A DNA stretch of 64,000 nucleotides from Halomonas ramblicola (lineage in GTDB: Bacteria; Pseudomonadota; Gammaproteobacteria; Pseudomonadales; Halomonadaceae), in the NCBI RefSeq assembly GCF_030409215.1, contig NZ_JAUFPL010000034.1:189724-253723 (forward strand), written 5' to 3'. Of the stretch, positions 1 to 8,624 are shown piece after piece; within the stretch, counting starts at the first letter, position 1, and the number at the start of each line of letters is the position of its first letter. Under the pieces are notes generated by a model. The model saw nothing but the letters and a program-made list of their open reading frames with translations, was not told the origin of the DNA and ran no database searches. The position numbers and the translations under genes are program-made.

Positions 1-99
1 GAGGGGCTCGATCTTGCAGGAACGAACGGGCATGGTAGTGATCTGGAGGCACGCTCCGCTCGAGCGCCCATGATCCTATCCGCCGAGGAGGAACTCCCG

Positions 100-627
100 A
101 TGTCGAACCGTTTCGCCCGCTTCTTGACCCTGGCCGGCCTGTTGTCGCTACTGGCCCTGGTTCCGCCCGCCTTCGCCCAGCAGGCCTCGCCGGGGGCTGC
201 CGGCGCCGATGTCACCACCGAACAGTTCCGTGACTGGGAGGTCGCCTGCCCCAGCGAGGGTGGAGGCAACTGCACGATGAACCAGGTGGTCAACGACCCG
301 GGCGGCAATCAACCCCTGATGCAGGTGATCGTGGCGTATCCGCCGCAGCTCGACGGGCCGGCGATGACCTTCCTGCTGCCGCTCGGCGTGCGCCTCGCCC
401 CTGGCCTGCAGCTCCAGGTGGGTGGCGGAGAGCCGGCCCAGTTCCCCTACCAGGTCTGCATGCAGCAGGGCTGCCGTGCCGACCTGCCCCTCCAGCCGTC
501 CCTGCTCGAGGCACTGCGTGGCGGCAACACGGCCACCCTGAGCCTGATCGACCCGCGCGGCGAGCGCATCGACCTGGACATCTCGCTGATGGGCTTTACC
601 TCCGCTAGCCAGCGCATCACGCCCTGA
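100..627 (+). CDS. Invasion-associated locus B (IalB) family periplasmic protein
   Basis: 175-residue secreted protein. Residues 1-28 form a signal peptide (basic start, hydrophobic core, AFAQ cleavage region). The mature part has the IalB fold signatures: an early DWEVAC segment, a CTMNQ segment, a central MTFLLPLGV strand and a conserved CMQQGCRADL segment, giving four cysteines likely paired in the periplasm. The start is set at the second in-frame ATG because GAGGAGG lies just upstream; an ATG ten codons earlier has no such site. The family is widespread in proteobacteria; the name comes from Bartonella invasion, and its role in a free-living organism is not known. It is a single gene followed by a strong terminator. 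Confidence 0.85.
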   Translation: MSNRFARFLTLAGLLSLLALVPPAFAQQASPGAAGADVTTEQFRDWEVACPSEGGGNCTMNQVVNDPGGNQPLMQVIVAYPPQLDGPAMTFLLPLGVRLAPGLQLQVGGGEPAQFPYQVCMQQGCRADLPLQPSLLEALRGGNTATLSLIDPRGERIDLDISLMGFTSASQRITP

Positions 628-642
628 TCGCTTCCCCATGCC

Positions 643-674
643 AAAAGGCCCCGGTCGCATGACCGGGGCCTTTT
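643..674. terminator. Bidirectional rho-independent terminator
   Basis: Perfect 14-bp stem (AAAAGGCCCCGGTC and its complement) with a 4-base GCAT loop. The A-start and T-end tracts let it work in both directions. It sits between the convergent IalB-like gene and etfB. Confidence 0.9.
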
Positions 675-698
675 CGATGGAGCTCCGCAGCGACGCGA

Positions 699-1505
699 CT
701 AGCGCAGTACGCCCTCTTCCTGGAGCAGCTTGAAGATCGCCTCGGCGCCCTGCTCCGGCGTCACGTCGGTGAGCACCTGGCCACCGCCGCCCTCCGCCTT
801 GGCGGCGGCGGCCTTGAAGCGATCCCGGGCCGAGGCCGCCTTGACGATCTTCAGGCGCTTGGGCCGCTTGCGGGCCGGCGCCAGCTGCCACTCGGCCAGC
901 TCCCGGTCGGGCTCGGCGGGGACCGAGGTCGCCTCGAGCTCGGCCCGGCGGGCCGGGCCGAAGGCGCTCTGGCGCGCCACGGGGGCCGCCCCATCCACGC
1001 TGACGATGGCCGGCAGGCGCACCTTGAGGCGCCGCCGCTGGCCCCGGGGCAGGGCCTGCAACAGGGTCGCCACGCCGTTCTCGATCGTCTCCACCGCGGC
1101 CAGGCCATTGACCAGCGGCCAGCCCAGGCGCTCGGCCAGGGCATAGGGCAAGAGCCCCGAGCCTTCGCCGCGCTCCGCCCGGGCGCCGGTGATCACCAGT
1201 TGCGGCGGCGCCGCGGCCAGGTGCTCGGCCAGGGCCGGGATGGCATCGCTGCCCTCGGCCTGCTCCAGCAGCGTCAGGCTCTCCAGCCCCATGCCCAGGT
1301 AGCCGCGCAGCGCCGCTTCGCTCTCCTCGCCGCGCGGGCCGGCATGCAGCAGGCTGACCCGGCTGCCGGGCAGCTGACGCTCCAGGCCCAGGGCCAACTC
1401 CAGGCCGCGGGCATCCTGATCGGCGCGGCGAGCGCGCCCGGTGATGGGGTGGCAACCCACCGAGACCAGTACCGCCACCTCGACTCCCTGCTGTTCAGGC
1501 CGCAT
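699..1505 (-). CDS. etfB: Electron transfer flavoprotein beta subunit, dimethylglycine operon type
   Basis: 268-residue ETF-beta/FixA-like subunit. With the alpha subunit it forms the FAD heterodimer that carries electrons from the dimethylglycine demethylase to the quinone pool through ETF:quinone oxidoreductase. The N-terminal VSVGCHPITGRARRADQDA region and the central VITGARAERGEGSGLLPYALAERLG region fit the nucleotide-binding fold of the family, although the sequence diverges from housekeeping EtfB. It is the last gene of the operon and overlaps etfA by 11 bp. It corresponds to the gene downstream of etfA in the Pseudomonas dgc locus. Confidence 0.85.
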   Translation of the reverse strand: MRPEQQGVEVAVLVSVGCHPITGRARRADQDARGLELALGLERQLPGSRVSLLHAGPRGEESEAALRGYLGMGLESLTLLEQAEGSDAIPALAEHLAAAPPQLVITGARAERGEGSGLLPYALAERLGWPLVNGLAAVETIENGVATLLQALPRGQRRRLKVRLPAIVSVDGAAPVARQSAFGPARRAELEATSVPAEPDRELAEWQLAPARKRPKRLKIVKAASARDRFKAAAAKAEGGGGQVLTDVTPEQGAEAIFKLLQEEGVLR

Positions 1506-2766
1506 CGCGCTGCCCTCCTCGCTGCTGTTCCACCTTGGCCACCAGGGCGGCGAGGATCTCGCCGCTGTCGCTGACCACCGCCAGGTCGGCGCGCTTGATC
1601 ATGTCGCATCCGGGGTCGAGGTTGATGGCCACCACCTTGTCGCAGCTCTGGATGCCCTGCAGGTGCTGGATGGCCCCACTGATGCCCACCGCCAGGTAGA
1701 CCCGAGCGGTGACCCAGGTGCCGGTGGCCCCCACCTGGCGATGGCGTTCCATAAAGCCGTCATCGACAGCCACGCGGGAGGCCCCTTCGGTGGCCCCCAG
1801 CACCCTGGCGGCATGGTGGAAGCCGTCCCAATCCTTGACGCCGTTGCCGCCGGAGACGATGAACTCCGCCTCGGCCAGCGCCACCCCGGCGGGATCCACC
1901 GCCACTTGGCCCAGGTCCTCGATCCGCGAGAAGGCGCTGGGAATCGCCTCCGCCAGGCTCAGCGGCTCGGCGGCGTGACGGGTCTCGTCCACCGGCTCGG
2001 CACACTCGGCCAGGGCCAGGGCGACCCGCGGCAGGGGCCGCTGGATATCCAGGCTCTCCGCCGCGCCGCGGGCGGTGCAACGCCAGCCCAGCGGTGCCTC
2101 GCCATCGGCCTCGATCTGCCAGACCCCGGTGGCGGGCCGCTCGCCCAGGCGCAGCGCCAGGCGCCGCCCCAGATCGGCCCCGCCCAGGGGGGAATCGGGC
2201 AGCAGCCAGTGACGCGGCGCCAACTCCCGCTCCACGGCGGAGAGCGCCGCCAGGCGCGCCTCGGGGGCGAAGCCGGCATAGGCGTCGTCGTCGAGGTGCA
2301 GCAGGCGATCGATGCCCGCTTCGCCGAAGCCCTCCTCCTTGTGCTCGCCGAACACCACGGCCAGCACGGCACCGGGGCGCTCGGGGTCGGCATCGGCCAG
2401 GCGCCGGGCCAGGCCCAGCAGGTCCTTGTCGTGGCCGGACAGGCGACCGCCGGAGAGTTCCGGCACCACCGCCACCAGGAAGGCCGGGGCCTCGATGGTG
2501 ACGTTGCGACGGCTATCCTGGGCCGCCTGGCGGGTACTGCCCGCGGCCTGGCCGCCCTGCTGGGCGCCGCTGCGGTCGATGCGCTTGACGCCATTGGGGC
2601 CGATGAAGCCGATGGCATGGGGGTTCTTGCGCACCACCCCGTTGGGCCCCAGCCACTCGCTGGCCGCGCCCTGGCCGCGCTCGGCCAGCACCTCCAGGTG
2701 CTGCGGGTGCAGCCGGTTCCGGGCGATCCATTCCTTGCGCGGATCGCGACGCTTGATCTCGTTCAT
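1495..2766 (-). CDS. etfA: Electron transfer flavoprotein alpha subunit
   Basis: 423-residue ETF alpha subunit. The C-terminal FAD-binding domain is clear: a GGNGVKDWDGF segment, a VGATGTWVTARVYLAVGISG segment, and an INLDPGC segment where most ETF-alpha proteins have INKDP. The start is the ATG that overlaps the dgcB stop (ATGA), which implies translational coupling; further upstream the frame reads as shadow sequence. Length exceeds housekeeping EtfA (about 310) because of an N-terminal extension, as in other dgc-linked ETFs. Serves DgcAB as electron acceptor. Confidence 0.9.
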   Translation of the reverse strand: MNEIKRRDPRKEWIARNRLHPQHLEVLAERGQGAASEWLGPNGVVRKNPHAIGFIGPNGVKRIDRSGAQQGGQAAGSTRQAAQDSRRNVTIEAPAFLVAVVPELSGGRLSGHDKDLLGLARRLADADPERPGAVLAVVFGEHKEEGFGEAGIDRLLHLDDDAYAGFAPEARLAALSAVERELAPRHWLLPDSPLGGADLGRRLALRLGERPATGVWQIEADGEAPLGWRCTARGAAESLDIQRPLPRVALALAECAEPVDETRHAAEPLSLAEAIPSAFSRIEDLGQVAVDPAGVALAEAEFIVSGGNGVKDWDGFHHAARVLGATEGASRVAVDDGFMERHRQVGATGTWVTARVYLAVGISGAIQHLQGIQSCDKVVAINLDPGCDMIKRADLAVVSDSGEILAALVAKVEQQRGGQRDAA

Positions 2767-4736
2767 CACACCACCTCCACGGCCTGGGGCCGGACGGTTT
2801 CGCCGGTCGCCTGGGGCGCCTCCGTCAGAGCGTCGGCGACCAGCTCGGCGATGTCCCGGACCTCGGCGCCGGCATCGACGACCCCCTCCAGCATGGCGGT
2901 GCACTGCGGGCAACCCACCGCCACCAGCTCGGCACCGGTCGCCTCGACGTCGTTCATGCGCATGTCGGGAATCCGCTGCTTGCCGGGAATATCGGTGATC
3001 GGCGCCCCGCCACCGCCGCCACAGCAGCGCGAGCGGAAGCCGGAGCGCTCCATCTCCGCCACCTGGATGCCCAGGGCCGCCAGCACCCGGCGCGGCGCCT
3101 CGAACTCGCCGTTGTAGCGGCCCAGGTAGCAGGGGTCATGATAGGTGACGCGCCCGCCCTTCCAGGGCTTGAAGGCGAGCCGCCCGGCGTCATACAGCTC
3201 GGCGATAAAGGTGCTGTGGTGCTGGACCGCATAGTGCCCGCCCAGCTCGCCGTATTCGTTGCCCAGCACATGGAAGCTGTGCGGGTCACAGGTGACGATG
3301 TGCCGGAAGCGGTATTTGGCCAGGGTGGCGATATTGCGCCGGGCCAGTGACTGGAAGGTCGCCTCGTCACCCAACCGTCGCGCCACGTCGCCGCTGTCGC
3401 GCTCCTCGTTGCCGAGCACCGCGAAATCCACCTCGGCGGCGCGCAGCACCTTGACCAGGGCCCTCAGGGTGCGCTGATTGCGCATATCGTAGGCGCCGTC
3501 GCCCAGCCACAGCAGCACCTCGGCCTCGCCTCGCTCGGCCATCATGGGCAGGTCGAGATCGGCGGCCCAGTGCAGCCGCGCGCCGGGGTCGAAGCCGCCG
3601 GGATTGTCGGTGGCGATCAGGTTGTCGAGCACCTCGGCGCCCTTGTTGGGAGTGTTGCCGTGCTCGAGGGTGAGGAAACGGCGCATATCGACGATGGCAT
3701 CGACGTGCTCGATCATCATCGGGCACTCCTCGACGCAGGCGCGGCAGGTGGTGCAGGACCACAGGGTCTCGGCGTCCACCAGCGCCTCGCCCTCCCGGGC
3801 GACGATGGGCCCGTGGGGGTTGCCGTGATGTTCCCCCACGGGTTTTCCGGGATAGGGGCTGCCGGCATAGGCGGCGTCGCTGCCGCCAGCCAGGCCCACC
3901 ACCATGTCCTGGATCAACTTCTTGGGGTTGAGCGGCTGGCCGGCGGCGAAGGCCGGGCAGACCGCCTCGCAGCGCCCGCACTGCACGCAGGCGTCGAAAC
4001 CGAGCAGCTGGTTCCAGGTGAAGTCGCTGGGCGTCTCCACCCCCAGCTTGGCCTCAGGGTCGTCGAGATCCAGCGCCTTGAGGCCTGTCGAACGCCCTCC
4101 GCCGAAGCGTTCGGGACGGCGATGGAAGGCCAGATGCAGGGCGCCGGCGAAGGCGTGCTTCATGGGCCCGCCCCAGGTCATGCCGAAGACCATCTCACCC
4201 AGGCCCCAGACCACCACCGCGGCCAGCGCCAGCGCCAGGATCCAGCTACCGAAGTCTTCGGGCAGCACGCCCACCGTCGGCAGGGTGATCAGGAAGACGC
4301 CCAGGGAGAAGGCCATCAGGCTCTTGGGCAGGCGCATCCAGGGTCCCTTGGACAGGCGCGCCGGTGGGTGACGGCGGCGCCTGGCCACGAACAGGCTGCC
4401 CACGAACATGCAGGCGCTGGCCGCCAGCAGCGCCCAGCCCAGCACGCCCCCCAGTCCTTCTGAAGAGCCCAGCCCCAGGCCATGCACCAGGATCATCAGC
4501 ACGGCGGCGGCCACGAAGCCGCCGGCGGTGGCCACATGAGTGTTGGACATCACCTTGTCGCGCTCCACCACATGGTGGAGGTCGACCAGGTAGCGGCGCG
4601 GCATGGCCGCCAGCCCCTTGAGCAGCGGCACGGGCGACGGCCGCCCCTGGCGCCACAGGCGAACACGCCGCCAGGCGCCGATCACCGCCAGGCCCAGGGC
4701 GGAAAAGATCAGTATCGGCAATAGCGTCTCGAGCAT
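2766..4736 (-). CDS. dgcB: Dimethylglycine demethylase subunit DgcB (iron-sulfur, CCG domains)
   Basis: 656-residue membrane-anchored Fe-S subunit that with DgcA oxidatively demethylates N,N-dimethylglycine to sarcosine. N-terminal hydrophobic segments (about residues 5-25, 70-92, 100-118, 145-180) are followed by two ferredoxin-type 4Fe-4S motifs, CVQCGRCEAVCP near residue 250 and CTTCRACVEECP near residue 320. A C-terminal heterodisulfide-reductase-like part carries the CCGGGGG and VGCPQC motifs. The ATG at 4736 is chosen because GAGGTGA lies a suitable distance upstream; that GTG, at 4745, would be an alternative start three codons earlier. Corresponds to P. aeruginosa PA5399. Its stop overlaps the etfA start. 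Confidence 0.92.
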   Translation of the reverse strand: MLETLLPILIFSALGLAVIGAWRRVRLWRQGRPSPVPLLKGLAAMPRRYLVDLHHVVERDKVMSNTHVATAGGFVAAAVLMILVHGLGLGSSEGLGGVLGWALLAASACMFVGSLFVARRRRHPPARLSKGPWMRLPKSLMAFSLGVFLITLPTVGVLPEDFGSWILALALAAVVVWGLGEMVFGMTWGGPMKHAFAGALHLAFHRRPERFGGGRSTGLKALDLDDPEAKLGVETPSDFTWNQLLGFDACVQCGRCEAVCPAFAAGQPLNPKKLIQDMVVGLAGGSDAAYAGSPYPGKPVGEHHGNPHGPIVAREGEALVDAETLWSCTTCRACVEECPMMIEHVDAIVDMRRFLTLEHGNTPNKGAEVLDNLIATDNPGGFDPGARLHWAADLDLPMMAERGEAEVLLWLGDGAYDMRNQRTLRALVKVLRAAEVDFAVLGNEERDSGDVARRLGDEATFQSLARRNIATLAKYRFRHIVTCDPHSFHVLGNEYGELGGHYAVQHHSTFIAELYDAGRLAFKPWKGGRVTYHDPCYLGRYNGEFEAPRRVLAALGIQVAEMERSGFRSRCCGGGGGAPITDIPGKQRIPDMRMNDVEATGAELVAVGCPQCTAMLEGVVDAGAEVRDIAELVADALTEAPQATGETVRPQAVEVV

Positions 4737-4760
4737 GGTGCTCACCTCATAGGCGAGCCG

Positions 4761-4819
4761 GAAGCTGGAAGCCGGAAGCTGGAAGAAAGGGCAAAAGGCC
4801 GCGTTTCACTTCCAGCTTC
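4761..4819. repeat. Intergenic inverted and direct repeat between dgcA and dgcB
   Basis: GAAGCTGGAAG occurs twice in direct orientation (4761-4771 and 4775-4785), then as its exact complement CTTCCAGCTTC at 4809-4819. The 11-bp stem with a 23-base loop falls within the operon transcript. Similar GGAAG-rich palindromes occur at 42028-42140. Confidence 0.75.
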
Positions 4820-4843
4820 AAGCTTCTGGCATCCAGCGGGTGG

Positions 4844-6916
4844 TCAGAAGTCCTTGCAGATCCGCAGGGCATCGTAGATGGCCGCGTGGGTGTTGCGTGG
4901 CGCCGTGCAGTCACCCAGGCGGAACAGCAGGAAGCCATCCCCCGCCTCGCTCAGGCAGGGCTGGGGCTGGATGGCGTAGAGCGCCTCCAGGTCCAGCTGG
5001 CCCTTGTTGCGCGACTGCTCCTTGAGGGCATAGTAGAGGCCCTCGTCGGGACGCACGCCGTTCTCCACCACCACCTGGTCGACCACCCGCTCTTCCAGGG
5101 CGCCGGTGTACTCGTTCTCGAGCACCGCCACCAGGCCGTCGCCCTCGCGGTAGACCCTGTGCAGCGCGAGGTCCGAGGTCATGATCACCTCTTTCTCGTA
5201 GAGGCTGCGGTAGTAGGTGGGGAAGGTGGTGCCGCCCACCGCCGCGCCGGGCTTGATGTCGTCGGTGACGATTTCCACCTTGGCGCCCTTGTCGGCCAGG
5301 AAGTCCGCCGCCGAGACCCCGGAGAACTCGCAGATGGCATCAAAGATCAGCACGTTCCTACCCGGCGCCACCTTGCCCGAGAGGATGTCCCAGGTGCTCA
5401 CCACCAGGCTCTCCTCGGGGGACTCGGAATAGCCCCACTCCGGGTGCTGGCTCAGGAAGGGCTGACCGCCGGTGGCCAGCACCACGATGTCCGGGCGCAG
5501 GTCGAGGAGGGTCGCCTCGTCGGCCAGGGTACCCAGGCGCAGGTCGACCTTGAGACGCGCCAGCTCCAGCTGATACCAGCGGGTGATGCCGGCAATCTGG
5601 TCGCGCTGCGGGGCCTGGGCGGCGATGGTGATCTGCCCGCCCAAGGCCTCCGCGGCCTCGAACAGGGTCACCTCATGGCCGCGCTCGGCGGCGACCCGGG
5701 CCGCCTCCATGCCACCGGGACCACCGCCCACCACCACGACCTTGCGTTTGGGGCCCTCGCTCTTCTCGATGATATGGGGCAGGCCCATATACTCCCGGGA
5801 GGTGGCGGCGTTCTGGATGCACAGCACGTCCAGGCCCTGGTACTGGCGGTCGATGCAGTAGTTGGCGCCCACGCACTGCTTGATCTGGTCCACCTGGCCC
5901 ATCTTGATCTTGGCGATCAGGTGCGGGTCGGCGATATGCGCCCGGGTCATGCCCACCAGGTCCACATAGCCGCCCTCGAGGATCCGCTGGGCCTGGTTGG
6001 GATCCTTGATGTTCTGGGCATGGATCACCGGCACGCCGACCACTTCCTTGATGCCCGCCGCCAGGTGCAGGAAGGGCTCCGGCGGGTAGGACATGTTGGG
6101 AATCACGTTGGCCAGCGAGTTGTGGGTATCGCAGCCGGAGCCGATCACGCCGAAGAAGTCCACCTGGCCGGTGGCGTCATAGTAGGCGGCGATCCGCTTC
6201 ATGTCCTCGTGGGTGAGGCCGTCCGGGTGGAATTCGTCGCCGCAGATACGCATGCCCACCACGAAGTCGTCGCCCACCTCGGCGCGCACCGCCTTGAGCA
6301 CCTCCATGCCGAAGCGCATGCGGTTCTCGAAGCTGCCGCCCCACTGGTCCTCGCGCTTGTTGACCCGCGGGCTCCAGAACTGGTCGATCAGGTGCTGGTG
6401 CACGGCGGACAGCTCGACGCCATCCAGGCCGCCCTCCTTGGCCCGGCGCGCGGCCTGGGCGAAGTCACCGATGATGCGCCAGATCTCCTCCTCCTCGATG
6501 GTCTTGCAGGTGGAGCGGTGCACCGGCTCGCGGATGCCGGAGGGCGACAGCAGGGTCGTCCAGTCGAAGCCATCCCAGCGGGAGCGGCGCCCCATGTGGG
6601 TGATCTGGATCATGATCCTGCCGCCATGCTTGTGCACGGCATCGGCGAGATTCTGGAAGTGCGGGATGATGCGGTCGGTGGCGAGGTTCACCGAGCTCCA
6701 CCAGGCCTGGGGGCTGTCGATGGAGACCACCGAGGAGCCGCCGCAGATGGCCAGACCGCAGCCGCCCTTGGCCTTCTCCTCGTAGTACTTGACGTAGCGG
6801 TCGGTGGTCATGCCGCCGTCGGTGGCGTAGACCTCGGCGTGGGCGGTGCTGACCACGCGGTTGCGGATGGTCAGGTTGCCGATCTGGATCGGCTGGAAGA
6901 GTGCGTCGAATGCCAT
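4844..6916 (-). CDS. dgcA: Dimethylglycine demethylase subunit DgcA (FMN/FAD oxidoreductase)
   Basis: 690-residue member of the trimethylamine dehydrogenase/2,4-dienoyl-CoA reductase family. The N-terminal FMN TIM barrel spans about residues 1-345. An Fe-S cluster region follows with Cys348, Cys354 and Cys366, and an FAD/NAD-type Rossmann part starts at the VVVVGGGPGG loop (about 393-402). Corresponds to P. aeruginosa PA5398, which demethylates dimethylglycine to sarcosine with release of a C1 unit. Oddity: the usual cluster motif is C-x2-C-x2-C-x11-C, but here the second Cys is Ala351. The gene lies 12 bp downstream of the DUF5943 gene in the same operon. Confidence 0.92.
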   Translation of the reverse strand: MAFDALFQPIQIGNLTIRNRVVSTAHAEVYATDGGMTTDRYVKYYEEKAKGGCGLAICGGSSVVSIDSPQAWWSSVNLATDRIIPHFQNLADAVHKHGGRIMIQITHMGRRSRWDGFDWTTLLSPSGIREPVHRSTCKTIEEEEIWRIIGDFAQAARRAKEGGLDGVELSAVHQHLIDQFWSPRVNKREDQWGGSFENRMRFGMEVLKAVRAEVGDDFVVGMRICGDEFHPDGLTHEDMKRIAAYYDATGQVDFFGVIGSGCDTHNSLANVIPNMSYPPEPFLHLAAGIKEVVGVPVIHAQNIKDPNQAQRILEGGYVDLVGMTRAHIADPHLIAKIKMGQVDQIKQCVGANYCIDRQYQGLDVLCIQNAATSREYMGLPHIIEKSEGPKRKVVVVGGGPGGMEAARVAAERGHEVTLFEAAEALGGQITIAAQAPQRDQIAGITRWYQLELARLKVDLRLGTLADEATLLDLRPDIVVLATGGQPFLSQHPEWGYSESPEESLVVSTWDILSGKVAPGRNVLIFDAICEFSGVSAADFLADKGAKVEIVTDDIKPGAAVGGTTFPTYYRSLYEKEVIMTSDLALHRVYREGDGLVAVLENEYTGALEERVVDQVVVENGVRPDEGLYYALKEQSRNKGQLDLEALYAIQPQPCLSEAGDGFLLFRLGDCTAPRNTHAAIYDALRICKDF

Positions 6917-6928
6917 GGTCGTGACTCC

Positions 6929-7474
6929 TCAGCCCCGGTGGGTGTCGAGCGGACGGGTAACGAAGATGCCCACGTCGCAGCCTTCCTCGGCGGCGCTCTG
7001 GGTCTGTTCGGCGACGGTACGCAGCTCGCTGCCCCGGGCGGCGAGAATCTGGTCCATGGCCCCGGCGAACCAGCCGGTGAACATGTACTCGACCTTGCGA
7101 CCCACCTTGCCCAGTTGGTAGACGAAGGCGCTGTGCTCCAGGCGCACCCGAGCCATCCCGGCGTCGAGGTCGATCGCCTCGGTGATGAAATGGCCCCAGC
7201 CGCGCTGGGACAGGCGCGTCATGTAGTGCTCGAACACCGCCTCGCCCTCGAGGCCGTGCAGTTCGGCCTCCTTCTCGCACCAGTGCCAGGCGCTCTTGTA
7301 GCCGGCGTGGTAGAGGATCTCGGCATACTTCTCGGCGCCCAGCGCCTCCTCCACGGCCACATGGTTGTTGATGAAGAAGTGCCGCGGCACATAGAGCATG
7401 GGCAGGGCATCGGTGGTCCAGACGCCGGTTTCGCTATCCACTTCGATGGGCAGTTCGGGGGCCATCTTGGTCAC
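6929..7474 (-). CDS. DUF5943 / V4R-like protein of the dimethylglycine operon
   Basis: 181-residue soluble protein without signal peptide or membrane segment. It has no catalytic motif I recognise. The middle (TRLSQRGWGHFITEAIDL, then an EYMFTGWFAGAM segment) resembles 4-vinyl-reductase-like (V4R) small-molecule binding domains. A gene of this type lies between the dipeptidase-like gene and dgcA in Pseudomonas (PA5397 position), so the link with dimethylglycine catabolism is conserved, but the function is unknown. An accessory or cofactor-delivery role for DgcA is inference only. Confidence 0.75.
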   Translation of the reverse strand: MTKMAPELPIEVDSETGVWTTDALPMLYVPRHFFINNHVAVEEALGAEKYAEILYHAGYKSAWHWCEKEAELHGLEGEAVFEHYMTRLSQRGWGHFITEAIDLDAGMARVRLEHSAFVYQLGKVGRKVEYMFTGWFAGAMDQILAARGSELRTVAEQTQSAAEEGCDVGIFVTRPLDTHRG

Positions 7475-7520
7475 GGTCGAATTCCTCTGAAATCGTTGTT
7501 AGGTGTAAAGCTGCGGGCTG

Positions 7521-8498
7521 TCAGGCGCCCCAGACGTCCTTCAGCACGCGGACCCAGTTCTCGCCCATGATCTTGCGCACCTGAGGCTCGCTGAAGCCGC
7601 GGCGCAGCAGGGCCTCGGTGAGGTTGGGGAACTCGCCGATGGTGCGGATGCCTTCCGGGTTGATGATCTTGCCGAAGCGGGTCAGGCGGCGGGCATAGCC
7701 CTTGTCATGGGTCAGCCACTCGAAGAAGTCCTGGCCGTGGCCCTGGGTGAAGTCGGTGCCGATGCCGATGGCGTCCTCGCCGACGATGTTCATCACGTAC
7801 TCGATGGCCTCGACGTAGTCGTCGACGGTGGCATCGACCCCGGCGCGCAGGAAGGGGGTGAACATGGTCACGCCGACGAAGCCGCCGTGGTCGGCGATGA
7901 ACTTGAGCTCCTCGTCGGACTTGTTGCGCGGGTGCTCCTTGAGCCCGGAGGGCAGGCAGTGGGAGTAGCAGACCGGCTGCCTGGACTCGAGGATCACCTC
8001 CTCGGAGGTCTTGGCGCCCACGTGGGAGAGGTCGCACATGATACCGACGCGATTCATCTCGGCGACGATCTCGCGGCCGAAGTCGGAGAGACCGCCGTCA
8101 CGCTCGTAGCAACCGGTGCCCACCAGGTTCTGGGTGTTGTAGCACATCTGCACGATGCCCACGCCGAGCTGCTTGAAGACCTCGACGTAGCCGATCTGGT
8201 CCTCGAAGGCGTGGGCGTTCTGGAAACCGTAGATGATCCCGGTCTTGCCCTCTTCCTTGGCCCGGGTGATGTCGGCAGTGGTACGCACCGGGCGCACCAG
8301 GTCGCTGCACTCGTCCATCAGTCGGTTGGACTTGACGATGTTGTCGACGGTGGCCTGGAAGCCCTCCCACACCGAGACGGTGCAGTTGGCGGCGGTCAGG
8401 CCGCCGCGGCGCATGTCCTCGAGCAGTTCACGGTTCCACTTGGCGATGATCAGGCCGTCGATGACGATGGCGTCGTCGTGCAATTCGCGGGGGGTCAT
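7521..8498 (-). CDS. Membrane dipeptidase (M19) family protein, dimethylglycine operon
   Basis: 325-residue member of the renal dipeptidase/M19 amidohydrolase family, first gene of the dgc operon and equivalent to P. aeruginosa PA5396. Second-site metal ligands are present: His159 in CDLSHVG, His180 in CYSHC, and an Asp at 249 in GIGTDF. The first-site His-x-Asp near the N-terminus is missing (IDGLII at residues 13-18), and the bridging Glu of the family is Gln93 in GFQNAH. No signal peptide is seen, so the protein is cytoplasmic. True dipeptidase activity is therefore doubtful; a role on a betaine-related metabolite is inference from context. Confidence 0.85.
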   Translation of the reverse strand: MTPRELHDDAIVIDGLIIAKWNRELLEDMRRGGLTAANCTVSVWEGFQATVDNIVKSNRLMDECSDLVRPVRTTADITRAKEEGKTGIIYGFQNAHAFEDQIGYVEVFKQLGVGIVQMCYNTQNLVGTGCYERDGGLSDFGREIVAEMNRVGIMCDLSHVGAKTSEEVILESRQPVCYSHCLPSGLKEHPRNKSDEELKFIADHGGFVGVTMFTPFLRAGVDATVDDYVEAIEYVMNIVGEDAIGIGTDFTQGHGQDFFEWLTHDKGYARRLTRFGKIINPEGIRTIGEFPNLTEALLRRGFSEPQVRKIMGENWVRVLKDVWGA

Positions 8499-8624
8499 GG
8501 GGAGTGCTCCGGCAGTGACGTTGACTTGCCGGCAGCATATCGCCGCCCCCCGGGACCTCGACGCCTGGAAGCGACGACGGGAATCCCAAAAGCGTCATCG
8601 CCGTCGTGGGTGGGAAAAAGCTCG

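Noticed and set aside
1-33. Possible minus-strand gene start (MPVRSCKIEPL) running off the left edge
   Set aside because: Only eleven codons and no clear ribosome site; too little to support a call.
4886-7570. 894-codon plus-strand open frame opposite dgcA
   Set aside because: Repeats of His/Gly/Leu/Val typical of antisense frames in GC-rich DNA; dgcA is certain on the other strand.
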